Shown here: positions 24,448 through 36,299 of the stretch, piece after piece | Position numbering within the stretch: position 1 is the stretch's first letter | Layout: each line of letters starts with the position of its first letter | Origin: Sipunculus nudus | Taxonomy: Eukaryota; Annelida; Sipuncula; Golfingiida; Sipunculidae | DNA: 64,000 nt | Direction of reading: 5' to 3' | Assembly: GCA_026874595.1 (NCBI GenBank) | Contig: CM049315.1 | Location: 69,885,916 to 69,949,915 of the forward strand | The notes under the pieces: model-generated | What the model was told of the DNA's origin: nothing | Database searches by the model: none | What the model saw: the letters and a program-made list of their open reading frames with translations, nothing else | Translations under genes and position numbers: made by a program

Positions 24448-25104
24448 AGCCGCGTTTCAATTTGTACGGATGCGATGCGTGGGCGGTGCGGATACGTATG
24501 CGGATATTTTGTGTATGTGTCCATTAGATACGTTTTCCAGTGCGTTTTTAGGTCTTTCACTCTCTATCACCTCTACAAAATGGCACGTTTCCGCATGCGT
24601 TTCCATTCCCGCGGCTACATGGTCCAGTTTTTAAAAAACGCATTCGTTTCCGCACGCCGCACGCACTCCGCATCGCATAAAGCCGCGTGTCCACTTGTAC
24701 GGATGCGGTGCGTGTGCGGTGCGGATACGTTTGCGGATCTTTTGTGCGTGTGTGTCCATTAGATACGTTTTTCAGTGCGTTTTTAGGTCTGTCATTCTCT
24801 ATCACCTCTTCAAAATGGCACTTTCCGCATGCGTTTTCGCATGCGTTCCGTACCCGCGGCTTAATGGTCCGGTTTTTAAAAAAACATATCCGTTTCCGCA
24901 CGCCGCACGCATTCCGCACCGCATAAGTGGACACACTCCTTCTTTATTCCATAAGCGCGATTTAAAACGCGTCCGCATCTGCATCCGTATCCGTTCCGCA
25001 TAAGTGGACACGCAGCATAAAAGAACACACTCCTTCTTTATACCATAGGCGCGATTTAAAACGCGTCCGCATCCGTATCCGTACCGCATAAGTTGACATG
25101 CATT
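24448..25104. mobile_element. MITE insertion with TAA target duplication (outer element)
   Basis: The element begins AGCCGCGTTTCAATTTG and ends TAAGTTGACATGCATTT; both ends are flanked by TAA. The related segment at 40,845-40,860 reads straight through with one TAA, so it is the unoccupied site. A 3-bp TAA/TTA duplication fits PIF/Harbinger-type transposition; assignment is by inference. The interior is dense in gcggatgcgg-type direct and inverted repeats and codes for nothing. Confidence 0.75.
24681..25017. mobile_element. MITE nested inside the outer MITE
   Basis: The ends are near-perfect inverted repeats: AGCCGCGTGTCCACTTGTAC at the left, and in reverse complement TGCTGCGTGTCCACTTATG at the right. 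It is flanked by TAA on both sides (24,678-24,680 and 25,018-25,020). Being about 337 bp with no coding capacity, it is a typical MITE of the same family as its host element. Confidence 0.75.
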
Positions 25105-26279
25105 TTAATCCTTTATCCGCTTGTAGCCTTGAATAAAATGGCCAATTGTACTGCAGATTCCCGTTTGTTGTTTGTAAGAATAAAGTTTGTAGTAAACATT
25201 GTTTTTGCGTATTTTTCTGGTGCGTGTGATTATTCTGCTTTTTCGAGACTGTTTACATGTGTTCTAGTGATATTACTACTTTTCTATATCTAATTTGTAA
25301 GAAAGGGGATCTTTTTTTAATTATTATTATTGTTATTATTATTATTATCATTATTATTATAATCTGTTCCACAGTAGGGCACGCATAATACCAGCTGTAG
25401 TTACACTCTTTCGTGATCATATTTAAGTATATGAGAATAATCGCCAAAGTTACTGGCGAAACACACTATACAGTCAACATTTGTAAGTAGATGTAACATA
25501 GGTACGTGTATTTTAACAATCTTATCGTTCATGAATTACACCAAATTATTTTAGTGCCGCTTTCATTTTTGTTGTTTAATGTTCCAATGTCTTGCTTTCG
25601 GTGACTTTTGTTGGTACATGGACGGAAAGCTCCCTGCCTCATAGTCATGCATTCATGTGTCTGCATGTGTAGTGTGTATATTTCTTCGTGTGTGTGGTGT
25701 ATATTTTTTTGTATTTGAGTCACGGCGGGGTGCTAATTGCTAGTCGTGGACCGTGACCTAAAGAAAATTGTTTGTTGTTTTTACTGTTTTGAAGGTGACT
25801 CTTAATGGCAAATAGAGGCCTAGTTTGGCACCCTGCCTCTCATTCAGTCATTTTTGTGTGTATATGAGCGATGGGTTTATTATTTTTTTTTGGATCTCGA
25901 CGAGGAACTGCACCCCTGCATACTTAGTATTTTTCCAAGCCAAGGGCGGCAGAGCTGTTTCATGTCTGTATGGTTTACTGGTCATCTCACGCGTGAGTGA
26001 ACTCCTGCTCATTTCACAGAAAAAACAAAGACTGGTTCAGTATGACAAGTAGTATTCATATTATTTAATTTTTGAGGTCTTCAAGTTGTTCCATATTGTT
26101 TATATTTGCAAAATAAAACAAACAAAATACGAATTTGTATATTTATATAATGAGTTCATAAAACATATCTATTAGTATTTTGAAGTATCTAGGGTTTTTA
26201 GCTCAGCTGACTGTAAGTCATCTGAGCTTTAGCGATCACTCTTTGTCCGTCTGTCCCTCCGTCCATCTGTCCGTTAACC

Positions 26280-27440
26280 TGGAACAAATCGTAACCGCTG
26301 GACCTAGAATCTTGTTACTTTACATTCTGAGAGGTCCATGAAAAATCTCCTGGGAAACCAGAAATAAGGTCTCTGTTACCCATATCCTTTGAGCTATGGG
26401 GCCCAAAAGTACCCCCCAGAATATTAAAAAAATTCATACAAAAACTTCAATATCTCATTAACTACATCACTGATGGTCATGATATTTTGCATACATATTG
26501 ATCATGAGACGTTTCATCAGTTCCTGCAGACTGGTGGCGCCACCTGTATTTTTCGATTTTTTACGATTTTTTTTTCTCTATTTTTGAGACCTTTAAAAAT
26601 GTGAACATCTGTCAACAGGGCACAAATTGTAAAGACTGGACCTAGAATCTTCAATCCTCACACAGTGAGTGACCTATGAAAAGTCTCCATGGAAACCTGA
26701 AATAAGGTCTCTGTTACCAATATCTTTTGAGCTATGGGGCCCCAAAGTACACCCCACACCCCCCCCCCCCCAAAGTCAAAAATTTCATACAAAAACTTCA
26801 ATTTCTCATTAACTACAACACTGATGGTCATTATTTTTTGCATACAATTTGATCATAAGATGTTTCATCAGTGTCTGCAGGCTGGTGGCGCCACCTGTAT
26901 TTTTCGATTTTTTACGAATTGTTTTCTCTTTTTTTTAGACCTTTAAAAATGTGAACATCTGTCAACAGGGCACAAATTGTAAAGACTGGACCTAGAATCT
27001 TCAATCCTCACACAGTGAGTGACCTATGAAAAATCTCCATGGAAACCTGAAATAAGGTCTCTGTTACCCATATCCTTCAAGCTATAGGTCTCCGAAGTAC
27101 CTCTCAGAATAATGGAAAATTTGATACAAAAGCTGAAGTATCTGAACAACTAATGCAGAGATCACCATGATTCTTTGCATGGATATTGACCATAAAGTGT
27201 TTTTATTAGTTTCTGCAGACGTGTGGAACCACCTGTATTTTTTTTAAAGTTTATGCATTTTTTTCTCTATTTTTTTAGACCTTTGAGGATGCTGTCATCT
27301 GTTAATGTGGCACAAATTGTAATAACAGGACCTAGAATTTTCATTCTTGTCATACAAGGAGGCCCATGAAAAGTGTCTGTGGAAACCTGAAATTAGGTCT
27401 CTGTTACCCATATCCTTTGAGCTATAGGACTCCGAAGTAT
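26280..27440. repeat. ~345-bp tandem repeat (about 3.4 units)
   Basis: Units recur at about 26,283, 26,625, 26,975 and 27,308, each containing caaattgtaawgacyggacc, gaaataaggtctctgttacc and ctgtatttttcgatttttta. The first two carry the palindrome ctggtggcgccacctg near 26,530 and 26,881; in the third it has decayed (gtgtggaaccacctg). The array lies between the two segmental duplications upstream of polo-box copy 1. Confidence 0.85.
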
Positions 27441-28395
27441 CCCTCAGAAGATTGTTTTCCTGACAAAGTAGCCTCTTTTTCACGAAGGTTTTATTTTCGA
27501 GATAATTTTATCCGAAATTTGAACCCTCGCGAACAAACAGGCAACCACAGTATGTGCTTTAGTGTATCAGAATTTGTTTTATGAGCCACTAAATCCTGCA
27601 TATTAAGGCCTCTAAGTCGAAATTATATATGGCACTGAGATGTCAATCTTTTCCGAATGTACACTTTGCCTGTTTGGTCTTTTCTAGTCTGTTCGTTCAT
27701 GTAGCTTTACTCAGCGAGTCAGCCCCTTGTTGATCCTTCAAACCAAGCAGCCATAATAAGCGCCATAGAAGGTTATACGTTCTACATTTGCCTACTGCCA
27801 ATGACCAGTAACCATTAAGTCTTTGGTGGAAAGAGCGAATGCTTTTGGTTAGAAATGTTAAAATCGGAATTATTTCAGAACGGGACGTGAACCCACAACC
27901 TTGAAGGCACAAATTGTAATACCCTCACCGATTCGCTGCCACGCTTCACTCAAAAATGCATCTAAAACTTAGGTGTTCAATTAATTCAGAGGTCAGAGAA
28001 TACATGTCACAGTGACCCGGTTCTAAATTTCCAAAGGACTTATCAGGACTTGTCAGTTTGTGAAGTTAAAGTTTCTGCTCGCACGGTTGTGATTTCTATC
28101 TTACCCGGAGGACGGACGGACAAACAACCGACGAATCAAGACCCATCATTGTAGCACAGATGACTTTTTGGATGGTAGTAGAGGTTCAGACTCAAAGGAA
28201 AAAGGGTGAAATATCAATAAAACCTGAATGTTTAATATCACAGAATCATCGTACACCTCATGAGGTGTGCCTGATCAGTTATATCAAGATGTGGTGATTT
28301 ATTAAGACAGCTATGACGACCAGTATAATGGTACCACAAAGACCTGTCGGAAACTGAAACAAAATGTTGCATACATTGAAACGATCCTGCACTTT

Positions 28396-28475
28396 GTATG
28401 TCTGTCCGTCCGTCCGTCCGTCAGTCTGTCTGTCACTTTGTCTGTCTGTCTGTCTGTCTGCCTGTCTAGCTCCCT
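28396..28475. repeat. (GTCC/GTCT)n simple repeat
   Basis: Runs of gtccgtcc and gtctgtct. The counterpart in the second duplication copy is at 48,705-48,770 with a different length. Confidence 0.9.
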
Positions 28476-28959
28476 GTCCGTCTCTCTGGCTGATTGCCTG
28501 GCACAATGTAAGCTGCGTCAAACATGTTTTTGTCACATGACCTAGGTGACGTACTCGGTTGAGCTCGGCTAAGTGACGAGGCCGGTAGTAGCTGAAAATG
28601 TTGATCATATACCAATGTGTATATAACGGTTTATAATTGTGATGTTGACAGCAACCCGACCGAGATCGTCCCGTTGTTGAGTCAGGCTTCCACGCCTCAT
28701 GAGTCTGTCTGACGTGATTCAGAACAATAAAGTATATCTTACCCATGATGTTCCTGACAATGATGCATTAACAAGTTTCTCGGTTCATGCGGACAGGGGG
28801 CGCCTCCAGAGCGTGACCGCTCATCAGAGTTCAATGAGTGCGAACAACGTCACCGAGTTCAGGTCCCAGGCAAGACGGTAGTTCAACGGCCCGCTAAGCG
28901 AAGGAAGGTCATTCCCGAGGCACAGAAAAAAATAATAATATATAGAAGAAGACGGAGAA

Positions 28960-30006
28960 GTCAAAAGGAAAAATGGTAATAACAATAATACATTATTTTA
29001 TGTGTTTTCAATGTAGGTTTTCAATTTAACATATTTGTTTTTGCCTGAAATATATTTTCCGACATAATATATTATTACTAGAGTTTACTATATAGTCATT
29101 GCCTCGGGTAGAAACGCCTAAGCACGAACTGTTTTAATTCATTTTCGTATATTTAAAACACCATTTTATGATACTGTTTTTTTATATTATCAATTAATGT
29201 CGAAGTGCTTCGAATAACTACATAAACTCATTTTTTTCGGGTTTTAAAAACAAGGTTGCTTTATTTAAATTGTAGTTTCCTCCTAACTACAAAGAGAGCG
29301 GATTGGTATTCAATTTGTCTTGAATAAACCTACATCGAGAAAATTTAATCTAAGTAGGTTTACCCTCGCCGTAATCAATCTTACTATCCTACATAAATCA
29401 GCAATCTTGGAATAAAAGGGAATAAAATATTTATAACGGCCTTCAGATGCGTTTACCGGACATGCGGTATTTGGTATACGGTTTGCGAAAAAGATATTTT
29501 TCGATCTAGTTATTTTATCGTTAAGTGTTTACCGGAAGGCGGTATGCGGCATGAGACACGCGGTAAAATGGAATTTTCGAGGCAGAATTTGATCCGCATA
29601 ACGCGAGCGACACAGCGCCCATGGGATCTGGTTACCATATGCATGAACTACAGACGCAGCTCGACCTAGCGGGATTTGACATCATCGGGCCCATATCGCC
29701 CGCAAAGTAATGCCCCATGCGATTTTATACCACATTCCGCATATCGCATTCCGCGCGCCCGGTAAACGCAGCTTAAGCCGTCCTCCCAAAATTACATCCT
29801 GTCGATCAATTAATTAATGTTATGAAATATTGTATATTATATAGTACTTGTATAATATTCATGCATGACACGTCACGCCAAAAGCACAGAAGATATATTT
29901 CGAGGAATAATGTCTTTCAGTTTCGTTATAAATCACCAATGAGAAATGAGATGACGACATATTAACAGACTATACATTCACTGAATTGAAAACACCCTGT
30001 ATATGA

Positions 30007-30063
<57 letters not shown>

Positions 30064-30420
30064 ATGTCCGTTTTAAAATGTAAAAATATATAACAGTTTA
30101 TAGCAGTATAAAAGCAAATATTTTTTAATCTCAGCTGTTCTTAATAACAAATTAAGGCTGGCAATAATACATGGACATGTATTAACTATATCGTCATATA
30201 ATACAAAATCAATATTAGAAAATAATTTGTGAAATTTTTATTTGCATATTCAGGAGGACATGAATTAATAATATAGGGCTGTGGCCTATTTTCTAATATT
30301 CTTGCCTTTTGCAATTAAATATTATTTAACCAATATTAAATAATATATACTATATCATTAGTATATCATGACCATTAACGTGATCGTCATGTTACTTCCA
30401 TAGTTATAGTCCATTTAATT
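28960..30420. other. AT-rich region upstream of polo-box gene 1
   Basis: Apart from the MITE at 29,438-29,781 and the (TA)n tract at 30,008-30,064 there is no gene or kinase-like sequence. The whole stretch is missing from copy 2 of the duplication. Confidence 0.6.
29438..29781. mobile_element. MITE with CTGCGTTTACCGG inverted ends
   Basis: The left end reads gatgcgtttaccgg and the right end, in reverse complement, gctgcgtttaccgg. The interior repeats gcggtat and cgcatat motifs. It resembles the 24,448-25,104 family in its GC-rich nested inverted repeats. It lies upstream of polo-box copy 1, in the part missing from copy 3. Confidence 0.65.
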
Positions 30421-30423
30421 CCC

Positions 30424-30545
30424 ACTAATTACGTCCCCCATCCTTACTCGCCCTGTGGGTCTGCATTGATTAGTATTAATTATATTGTACTTGACTAATC
30501 ACTCCCCGTTGACTCATGTGGTCACGTGACTTGCTTAATGAAACA
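30424..30545 (+). promoter_or_regulatory. Conserved upstream block of polo-box gene 1
   Basis: Three short elements occur in order here and in three other places (35,700, 43,020 and 53,820): cttactcgcc (30,442), gattagtattaattatatt (30,468) and tggtcacgtgac (30,519). It lies 50-180 bp upstream of the TATA box. Conservation between paralogues while the surrounding sequence has drifted points to a functional control region, though shared descent alone could explain it. Confidence 0.55.
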
Positions 30546-30600
30546 AGAACGGGCGGGTCAGGATATGACGAGGTGAAACACGTTTATTAAGTTCAACAGG

Positions 30601-30610
30601 TATAAAAAAG
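30601..30610 (+). promoter_or_regulatory. TATA box of polo-box gene 1
   Basis: TATAAAAAAG stands about 168 bases before the start codon. Transcription would begin near 30,632, giving a 5' leader of about 137 bases with no upstream ATG. A strong TATA box directly ahead of these exons argues that the gene is a separate unit and not the tail of a full-length kinase gene. Confidence 0.7.
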
Positions 30611-30768
30611 GAATTTCCACAAATTCTATCAGTTGTATTCGATTTGAGATCTGCTCAGAAAGGTAGCTTCTGCTTCAGCTGTCACAAGGCCATAACATAT
30701 CAAGGTCATATCTTAATACCTCAAGGTCATATCCGTTCATCATCGGGAAAAAGAATAAAATAAAAAAT

Positions 30769-33700
30769 ATGGTAAGGGCTTTCACTGATTCTGATTATAT
30801 AGACTTAAAATTTAATTTTATTTTGTCCATAAAACGAAACCCTGTTGTAATTAATCTTTTAATACAATCTTTTGCGACTACAAATTCAGCCAATTACTTA
30901 CAACGAGCCCATTTATATGTCAAAGTTACTTCGAATACTTAAATGCATGAATGACAGAAAATGAAAGTGTGTTGTAAATTTATACATTTTAATATATTAA
31001 TTAAGTATAAATCATCACTAGATCTGAGTGACTCATCCGATATCCGACGCATGTCAAAATACTGGTATCCTAAACTCACTTCAAACCTTCATGTTTTAGG
31101 TATACAGTCACAGTCAAGGAGAAGAGCGTTCATCCCCAGTTGATGACGTCACCAGTGGTCACGTGGTCGGTTGTCCTACTCCTCCTCTGACGTCTTTTCG
31201 TCTGAAGCCTTGTCGTCAGAAAATACGTAACGTCGTGGTAAGTTACCGTTATTTATTATACTCAGCGATGATTATATACTTACACCGATATAACACAAGC
31301 ACTATATCTGAGAATTTTATCATTTTAAAAAAATAATTCAAGTATTGATATCTTTTTGAAAAAAAAAATAAATTATATGTGGGTCAAAGATCACTTTTGT
31401 CGATCAAACAACTAACAGACGAAGTAAACCGAATCAAACCGATTAATAGAAAAAAATGTGAAAAATGAAATCTTATTAAATAACAGTTCCTGACTTTTAC
31501 ACTTAATTTAACTGAGAATATGTAGTAGGAATAAAATGCAAGTTGTCACATTCCCTTTTTACACCATTTTCTCAACAGATGACGATCACAGACGACTGCA
31601 GCGTGTACTTGGAGATCCTCAGAACTAAACAGGACCTGGAAATCGTGATAGAAGTGATGAAGATCAGCCCTGATGGTCACATGATCCAGGTCTATCAGCC
31701 CCAGTGTGACAACACGACAGTCAGTGACAGTCCAGCCAGCCCTGCAGCAGGCTCCGTCAGGGAGTACAGCCACGACAGGCTGCCCAAGAAATACTGGAAG
31801 AGGTACCAGCATGCGGCAAAGTAAGTATGGAGAACGTGCTATTCTCTTTGTCTCTCGACAATAGGTACAGAACATGCATGTCACGCATTTTAAAACATAT
31901 CTAGATCTAACTCGATTTTATTACTTTTTAAAATTTTTTATCTTTACTCAAGCAAGTTTACATATAATGTCATTGTCTTGAAACATAAAATATATGAAAT
32001 GATATAAAACGTCGAGAAACATATCCTTTTGAACAACTTTTCTAAACTATAGATTGTGAACCATATGTGTTTATATTCTTACAGATTCATTGACGTGGTC
32101 AAGTCCAAGACCCCGAAAGTGACCATGTACACGGACCAGGCCAAGTGTATACTGATGGAGAACGACAACTGTGACTTTGAGGCGGCATTTTATGACGGAG
32201 CGAAGGTCCGTTGTTGTCATGACGTTACGAGCATCACCAAGTGCGACGGAAAATATTTCAAGCTTGATTCTGAAACAAGCTCTGTCAACTTTGATCCTCA
32301 AACCAAGCAACTCCTCGAACATGCATTAAAGGTAAAAAATAATAGTAATACATTATATTAATTTTATTTTTATATCTTAATATAGCACATCTAATCATAA
32401 TTTTACATCATGAATCATACAAACTATTCCATATGAAAAACACGTATCAAGTTTAAAGGTATATTTAGATAACGATTTCAAAATCGAGAATATTTAAATA
32501 TATACAAATTTATAAAAACAATCACTGTATATACAAACAGTTGTGAATATGGCTGGTTTTTGTGGCACAGGGGTAGAGTAGGAGCCGGAAGGTCGCAAGT
32601 TCAAATCTCAGCCGAGGAGCGTTAAGATTTTCATGGTCGGCCCTAACCCCGGGGTGCGCGCTCTGCAGGTTTAATCGGGAGGTTGTGCCCCACAACCGTG
32701 TATCACTCACAAACGAGTGCGTCTTTGGAAGGTACCCCTGTGTTATGACCCAGCAATGGGGATGATTACACAACCAGGTCCTGCAGGTGCGGTAGACACC
32801 GGGCCTGGGTGACACCAGGATATAAAATAAAAATGACAAAATATAAAATTAAGTGAGGGCTACCACCCTGTCAAGTAGTCCCAATCCGGAAAGGAACTCT
32901 GCAGATTTAAATACTTAGCTTATTATTTAGAATAGTCAGCTTTAAAAATGGAGGCGATTGCCTTTACAAAAAAAAATAAAAAAAAAACATTTTTTTATTA
33001 AAATGTCGGTATTTTTTTCAGATTCGTCAGAAATGTTTAGACTTTGTTTACCTGGTGACGTCAATGGACGATCACAGAGGATCAAGAGCAGATGTGACCT
33101 GCTTCCCTGCTGTCATCGGAAGGTGAGTCTTATTAGACGTATTTTGATACATATCGTAACTTTAATATTTCACTTATACAGATAGAAATGGACCGGTAGT
33201 CTGACGTAGTTCTGAATCATATGCATCGGTCATTCATGATAAATAAATAGGTGCGACCTATGTTATTTTACTTTATTAATTGATTTAAGAAGTTTAAAAT
33301 ACAAAATATTTAGTCTTTAACTTTACAAAGTGTATCGGTCTCTAATCATCATATTATCTCTCCCATTATCCAGACGTCCATGCACCGACAGACCAAAGTC
33401 TCGAGTCAGCTCAACAGATCCTTTGTCCACCAGAGAAAGCCCAAGAAGCAGCACGCCAATCGACGGGAGTTCAGATATATCTGTTACACCGGATGAGACG
33501 CTGTCGTCTGTTGAAATGGCGCCAAACCAGGATCAATCAATGTCGTCTGCCTCTGGCTGTAACAGTTTTCCTTTACCGTCATCAAGGATGCTCTGCCAAG
33601 TATTCGTCCCCGGTATCGGTTGGGGAACTCAGTGGTCAAACAAAGAAGTGTCTGTCCAGTTCGATGACGGGTCAGAACTCTCACTGCAACCCAACCCCAT

Positions 33701-34060
33701 GGTCATCAAGTACACGTGTCCAAAAGGAAACGCATCAAGGTGTGTATACTTAATGCCTTTTGAACAAATGATTGTTAAAACCAATAAAGGAACATTTTTT
33801 TTTTAAATAGAGCAACACATAAATTATGTAAACCCATGGAAATATTCATACATTTTAAGTACCAACTTCTTATTGATAGTAACATTTAAAGGCTAATGAA
33901 AATATACTTTATTCAGAATATAAATTTCTGATAGTTTTTTATTTGTCTTTGTACATATTTCAGTTTCAAGGAAAATGATCATATCCCTCTAAAGGTGAGA
34001 CAGAAAATGGACGTTCTACCAGCAGTTCTTCATAAACTGAGTGAAGCACAGACGTCTTGA
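30769..34060 (+). CDS. PLK4-like: Kinase-less PLK4-like polo-box protein, copy 1
   Basis: The seven coding exons are 30,769-30,771, 31,100-31,237, 31,579-31,820, 32,085-32,331, 33,022-33,122, 33,374-33,739 and 33,964-34,060. All introns are gt...ag and the phases match, giving 397 residues. Residues 36-240 match PLK4 polo boxes 1 and 2 ([53 protein letters not shown]). Residues 245-315 are a Ser/Thr/Pro-rich linker, and 316-393 match PB3 (VFVPGIGW, VQFDDGSEL). PLK4 polo boxes dimerise and bind centriole proteins. The kinase domain and its adjoining phosphodegron are absent, and none is encoded upstream. The protein could modulate PLK4 or STIL/CEP152-type partners; that role is inference. The only usable ATG forms the last three bases of exon 1. 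Confidence 0.88.
32552..32830 (+). mobile_element. tRNA-derived SINE in intron 4 of polo-box gene 1
   Basis: The head has an A-box-like tggcacaggggtagagta (32,563) and a B-box-like ggtcgcaagttcaaatct (32,591). The body contains gccccacaaccgtgtatcac and ggtgcggtagacaccggg and ends near gacaccaggatat. The same insertion sits in intron 4 of copy 3 but not in the 208-bp intron 4 of copy 2. Confidence 0.75.
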
Positions 34061-34760
34061 GCTTGATTCAAAGTAGGTTCATATTGAGCTAATACACGGA
34101 TAGCTACAGACCATCTGTATATACACGGATGGCAACAGACAAGCTGTAAGAACCCAGACCTCCACCCAGGAGTTCACAGAGCTGTTCTCAAAGGTCCACC
34201 CACTCGTCTGTCGGATGGCACAATCTGACAAAGCTGACAGTCTTGGCACTGTTGACACAGGTGGAAGGACAGGCGTTGCGTCAACACACGGGTGAGGGTA
34301 CAGGCTGATAACAAGCTGCCACGGTCTAAGCCGTCAACAAGAAATGAGTTTCAGAGGATTGGAGTCAATTAGGAACATGCACGTCCATCGATCGGTCAAG
34401 GGCACCAAGAACTCGGAGGAGACTGAAAAGTGAAAGCCGAGAAACCGAACGAAATTCTGGGATGCAGCCAAAGACTTCTCTCAGGAAATGAGCACATATA
34501 CACATGGACTCATTCAAAGCATGTGGAGAGAGTGGGATATGCATGTTATTCATTGTCTTATTATGATGATAATGGTGGTGATAATGATGACAGGAGACAG
34601 AGATGTTTGTGATTACTTGTTGTAAAAGCCTTACAAGTTCTACCACCAGTTATACCAATTTCCGTCAAATTTTAAACGTGATTACGCCATGTGTTTGACT
34701 TGCTAAATTTGCTATACATTTGTGGTTTGCAGGCTCATAAAAACAGGTACACATCATTGA

Positions 34761-34766
34761 AATAAA
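34761..34766 (+). promoter_or_regulatory. Polyadenylation signal of polo-box gene 1
   Basis: AATAAA about 700 bases after the stop codon. Copy 3 has an AATAAA at the equivalent place (52,744), so the 3' untranslated region was duplicated along with the gene. Confidence 0.5.
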
Positions 34767-34963
34767 GCTCGGTGTAAAAGATTTTAATGATTCTACTGCA
34801 TGTATTGTGTGTGTATGTGTGTGTGTGTGAGAGAGAGGGGGGAGAGAGAAAAATACCTGAGAGAGACAGGCACGGAGACAACAGACAACTCTGCTCTTAA
34901 ATTCGAGGTTACTAGGTGAATATCTAGATAAGAAAAAAAAATTCTTTTAAATGTGTGTCCAAC

Positions 34964-34967
<4 letters not shown>

Positions 34968-35024
<57 letters not shown>

Positions 35025-35026
35025 GG
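34968..35026. repeat. (GA)n microsatellite
   Basis: An almost pure gagaga tract of nearly 60 bases after polo-box gene 1, with the counterpart in copy 3 at 52,805-52,960. It produces false Ser-Leu repeat frames on the minus strand. Confidence 0.95.
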
Positions 35027-35689
35027 CACATCCCAAAAAAAACTTTCAAAGGTAAGCTTCATGTTTTCACTGTATCCCAACGAGCATCAATGTTAACCCA
35101 CAGCCCCCTCGATCATCTCAAACCAAAATAGGTCTTAGTAAATGGTAACAAGTTGAAACAAGGTGAGTTTGAACAGGAAATAAGTCATAACTGTAGGTCC
35201 GAGTATTCTCCATCTTAGGATCCAGAGTGGTCCTCGAAAAATCGCTTTGATTTTTATCTTTAGTTTATGGCGTTCTATATCCTCAAAGAATGGACAAACC
35301 AAATAGTAGGCCTCATCAGAAAGCTAAACATGCTTCTGGTCTGACAATATATATATATATATATATATAAATATATATGTGTGTGTGTGTGATTAGGAGA
35401 AAGAAACATGGAATAACCGTCAGCTTGAACTGTTTCTTTCAATTAAAATCATTTATCAAAATATTTTTTTAGTCATTCTGAAATCAAAAGCATTACAGAA
35501 CATAACAAAATAGCAGAAGCCAGGTAAAAAATCAAATATATTTATTACACAAGTTATCCTTGACTGACTCGCCCATGAAGGTTTTCATCCATGTTGTTTC
35601 GGACGGGGGCAAGGCCCTGACTATTATGGAGTGTTTACCCAATAAAACGTCATTATGATCAATAATTGCTGTATATGAATTCATACACT

Positions 35690-35840
35690 AATTACGTGCA
35701 GGATGATTACTCTGTAATTGCTCGCTAGACGGTAGTCATTTGATTACTGTTCATCATATCGTACTCTGCAATGATACATCCGGTTTATTTATTCTCAAGG
35801 TCATGTCAAAAAGGTTAAACAATTCAGAAAATTGAAATCT
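35690..35840 (+). promoter_or_regulatory. Orphan promoter-like block (no gene downstream)
   Basis: It repeats the three-part upstream block of the polo-box genes: attgctcgctag (35,718), gattactgttcatcatatc (35,742) and tcaaggtcatgtc (35,797). No exon resembling exon 1 or 2 follows; instead there is a poly(G) tract at 35,871 and dispersed repeats. It is probably the remains of a lost neighbour gene, since gene 2 has the same block directly upstream. Confidence 0.5.
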
Positions 35841-36087
35841 GCATAATAGTGAATGCAAGCTCCGTCAGGTGGGGGGGGGGGGGGGGAGGGGGAGGGGATG
35901 GGGTCCCTAATGTTGGATGCTTCCAAACCCGACTTTGCATTAACTTATTCGGCCCAGTTACCTAGGTTCGTTCGTGCATAAGTGAATGTACACTTGTGAA
36001 TATTCCTTGGTCATATTCATGACCTAGATATATACTGAATCCAGTTGATGTACCGGATCCACTCCAAAGCTAATCTATTTTTCATAG

Positions 36088-36287
36088 CAGGGGCGGATCC
36101 AGGATTTAGGAAAAGGGGGGTCCAACACAGGAGGACAAATGAAAACCCTAAAAAAAAGGTCCTTAGGTCTGAAAAAGGGGGGGTCCAGGCGGCAAAATTT
36201 TGTCTGAAGCCCTTAAAAAACGTTGTTTCTGATGAAAAGGGGGGGGCGGACCCCCTGGAACCCCCCCCCCCCTCGATCCGCTTCTGC
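36088..36287. mobile_element. Short MITE-like repeat with G-run (ggcggatcc type)
   Basis: The left end gcaggggcggatccagg and the right end, in reverse complement, gcagaagcggatcgagg form imperfect inverted ends. Both run inward into G or C tracts. It has no coding capacity; ends of this type resemble hAT-like MITEs. Confidence 0.55.
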
Positions 36288-36299
36288 ATTGGGCTATTC

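Larger units (their letters stand above)
22490..26050. repeat. Segmental duplication B, copy 1
   Basis: The block matches 38,100-41,860 in direct order over about 3.5 kb, for example ccagaacacccagcaccgag at 22,610 and 38,226 and gcagagaaatccagamycg at 23,025 and 38,615. Single-base and small indel differences are common, so this duplication is much older than the palindrome. It holds no convincing coding frame. AATAAA-like sites lie near 23,140 and 25,180. Copy 1 contains a nested MITE (24,448-25,104) absent from copy 2. Confidence 0.85.
27440..35960. repeat. Segmental duplication D, copy 1 (contains polo-box gene 1)
   Basis: It matches 47,600-54,045 in direct order. Anchors are cctgtcggaaactgaaacaaa at 28,342 and 48,650, the gene bodies with equal exon order, the (GA)n tracts after the genes and the promoter-like blocks at the ends. 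Copy 2 lacks about 2.4 kb (28,945-31,370 here), which in copy 1 carries a MITE, a (TA)n tract, the promoter and exons 1-2. Confidence 0.85.

Noticed and set aside
34793-35080. 95-codon Ser/Leu repeat frame on the minus strand
   Set aside because: It is translation of the (GA)n microsatellite.
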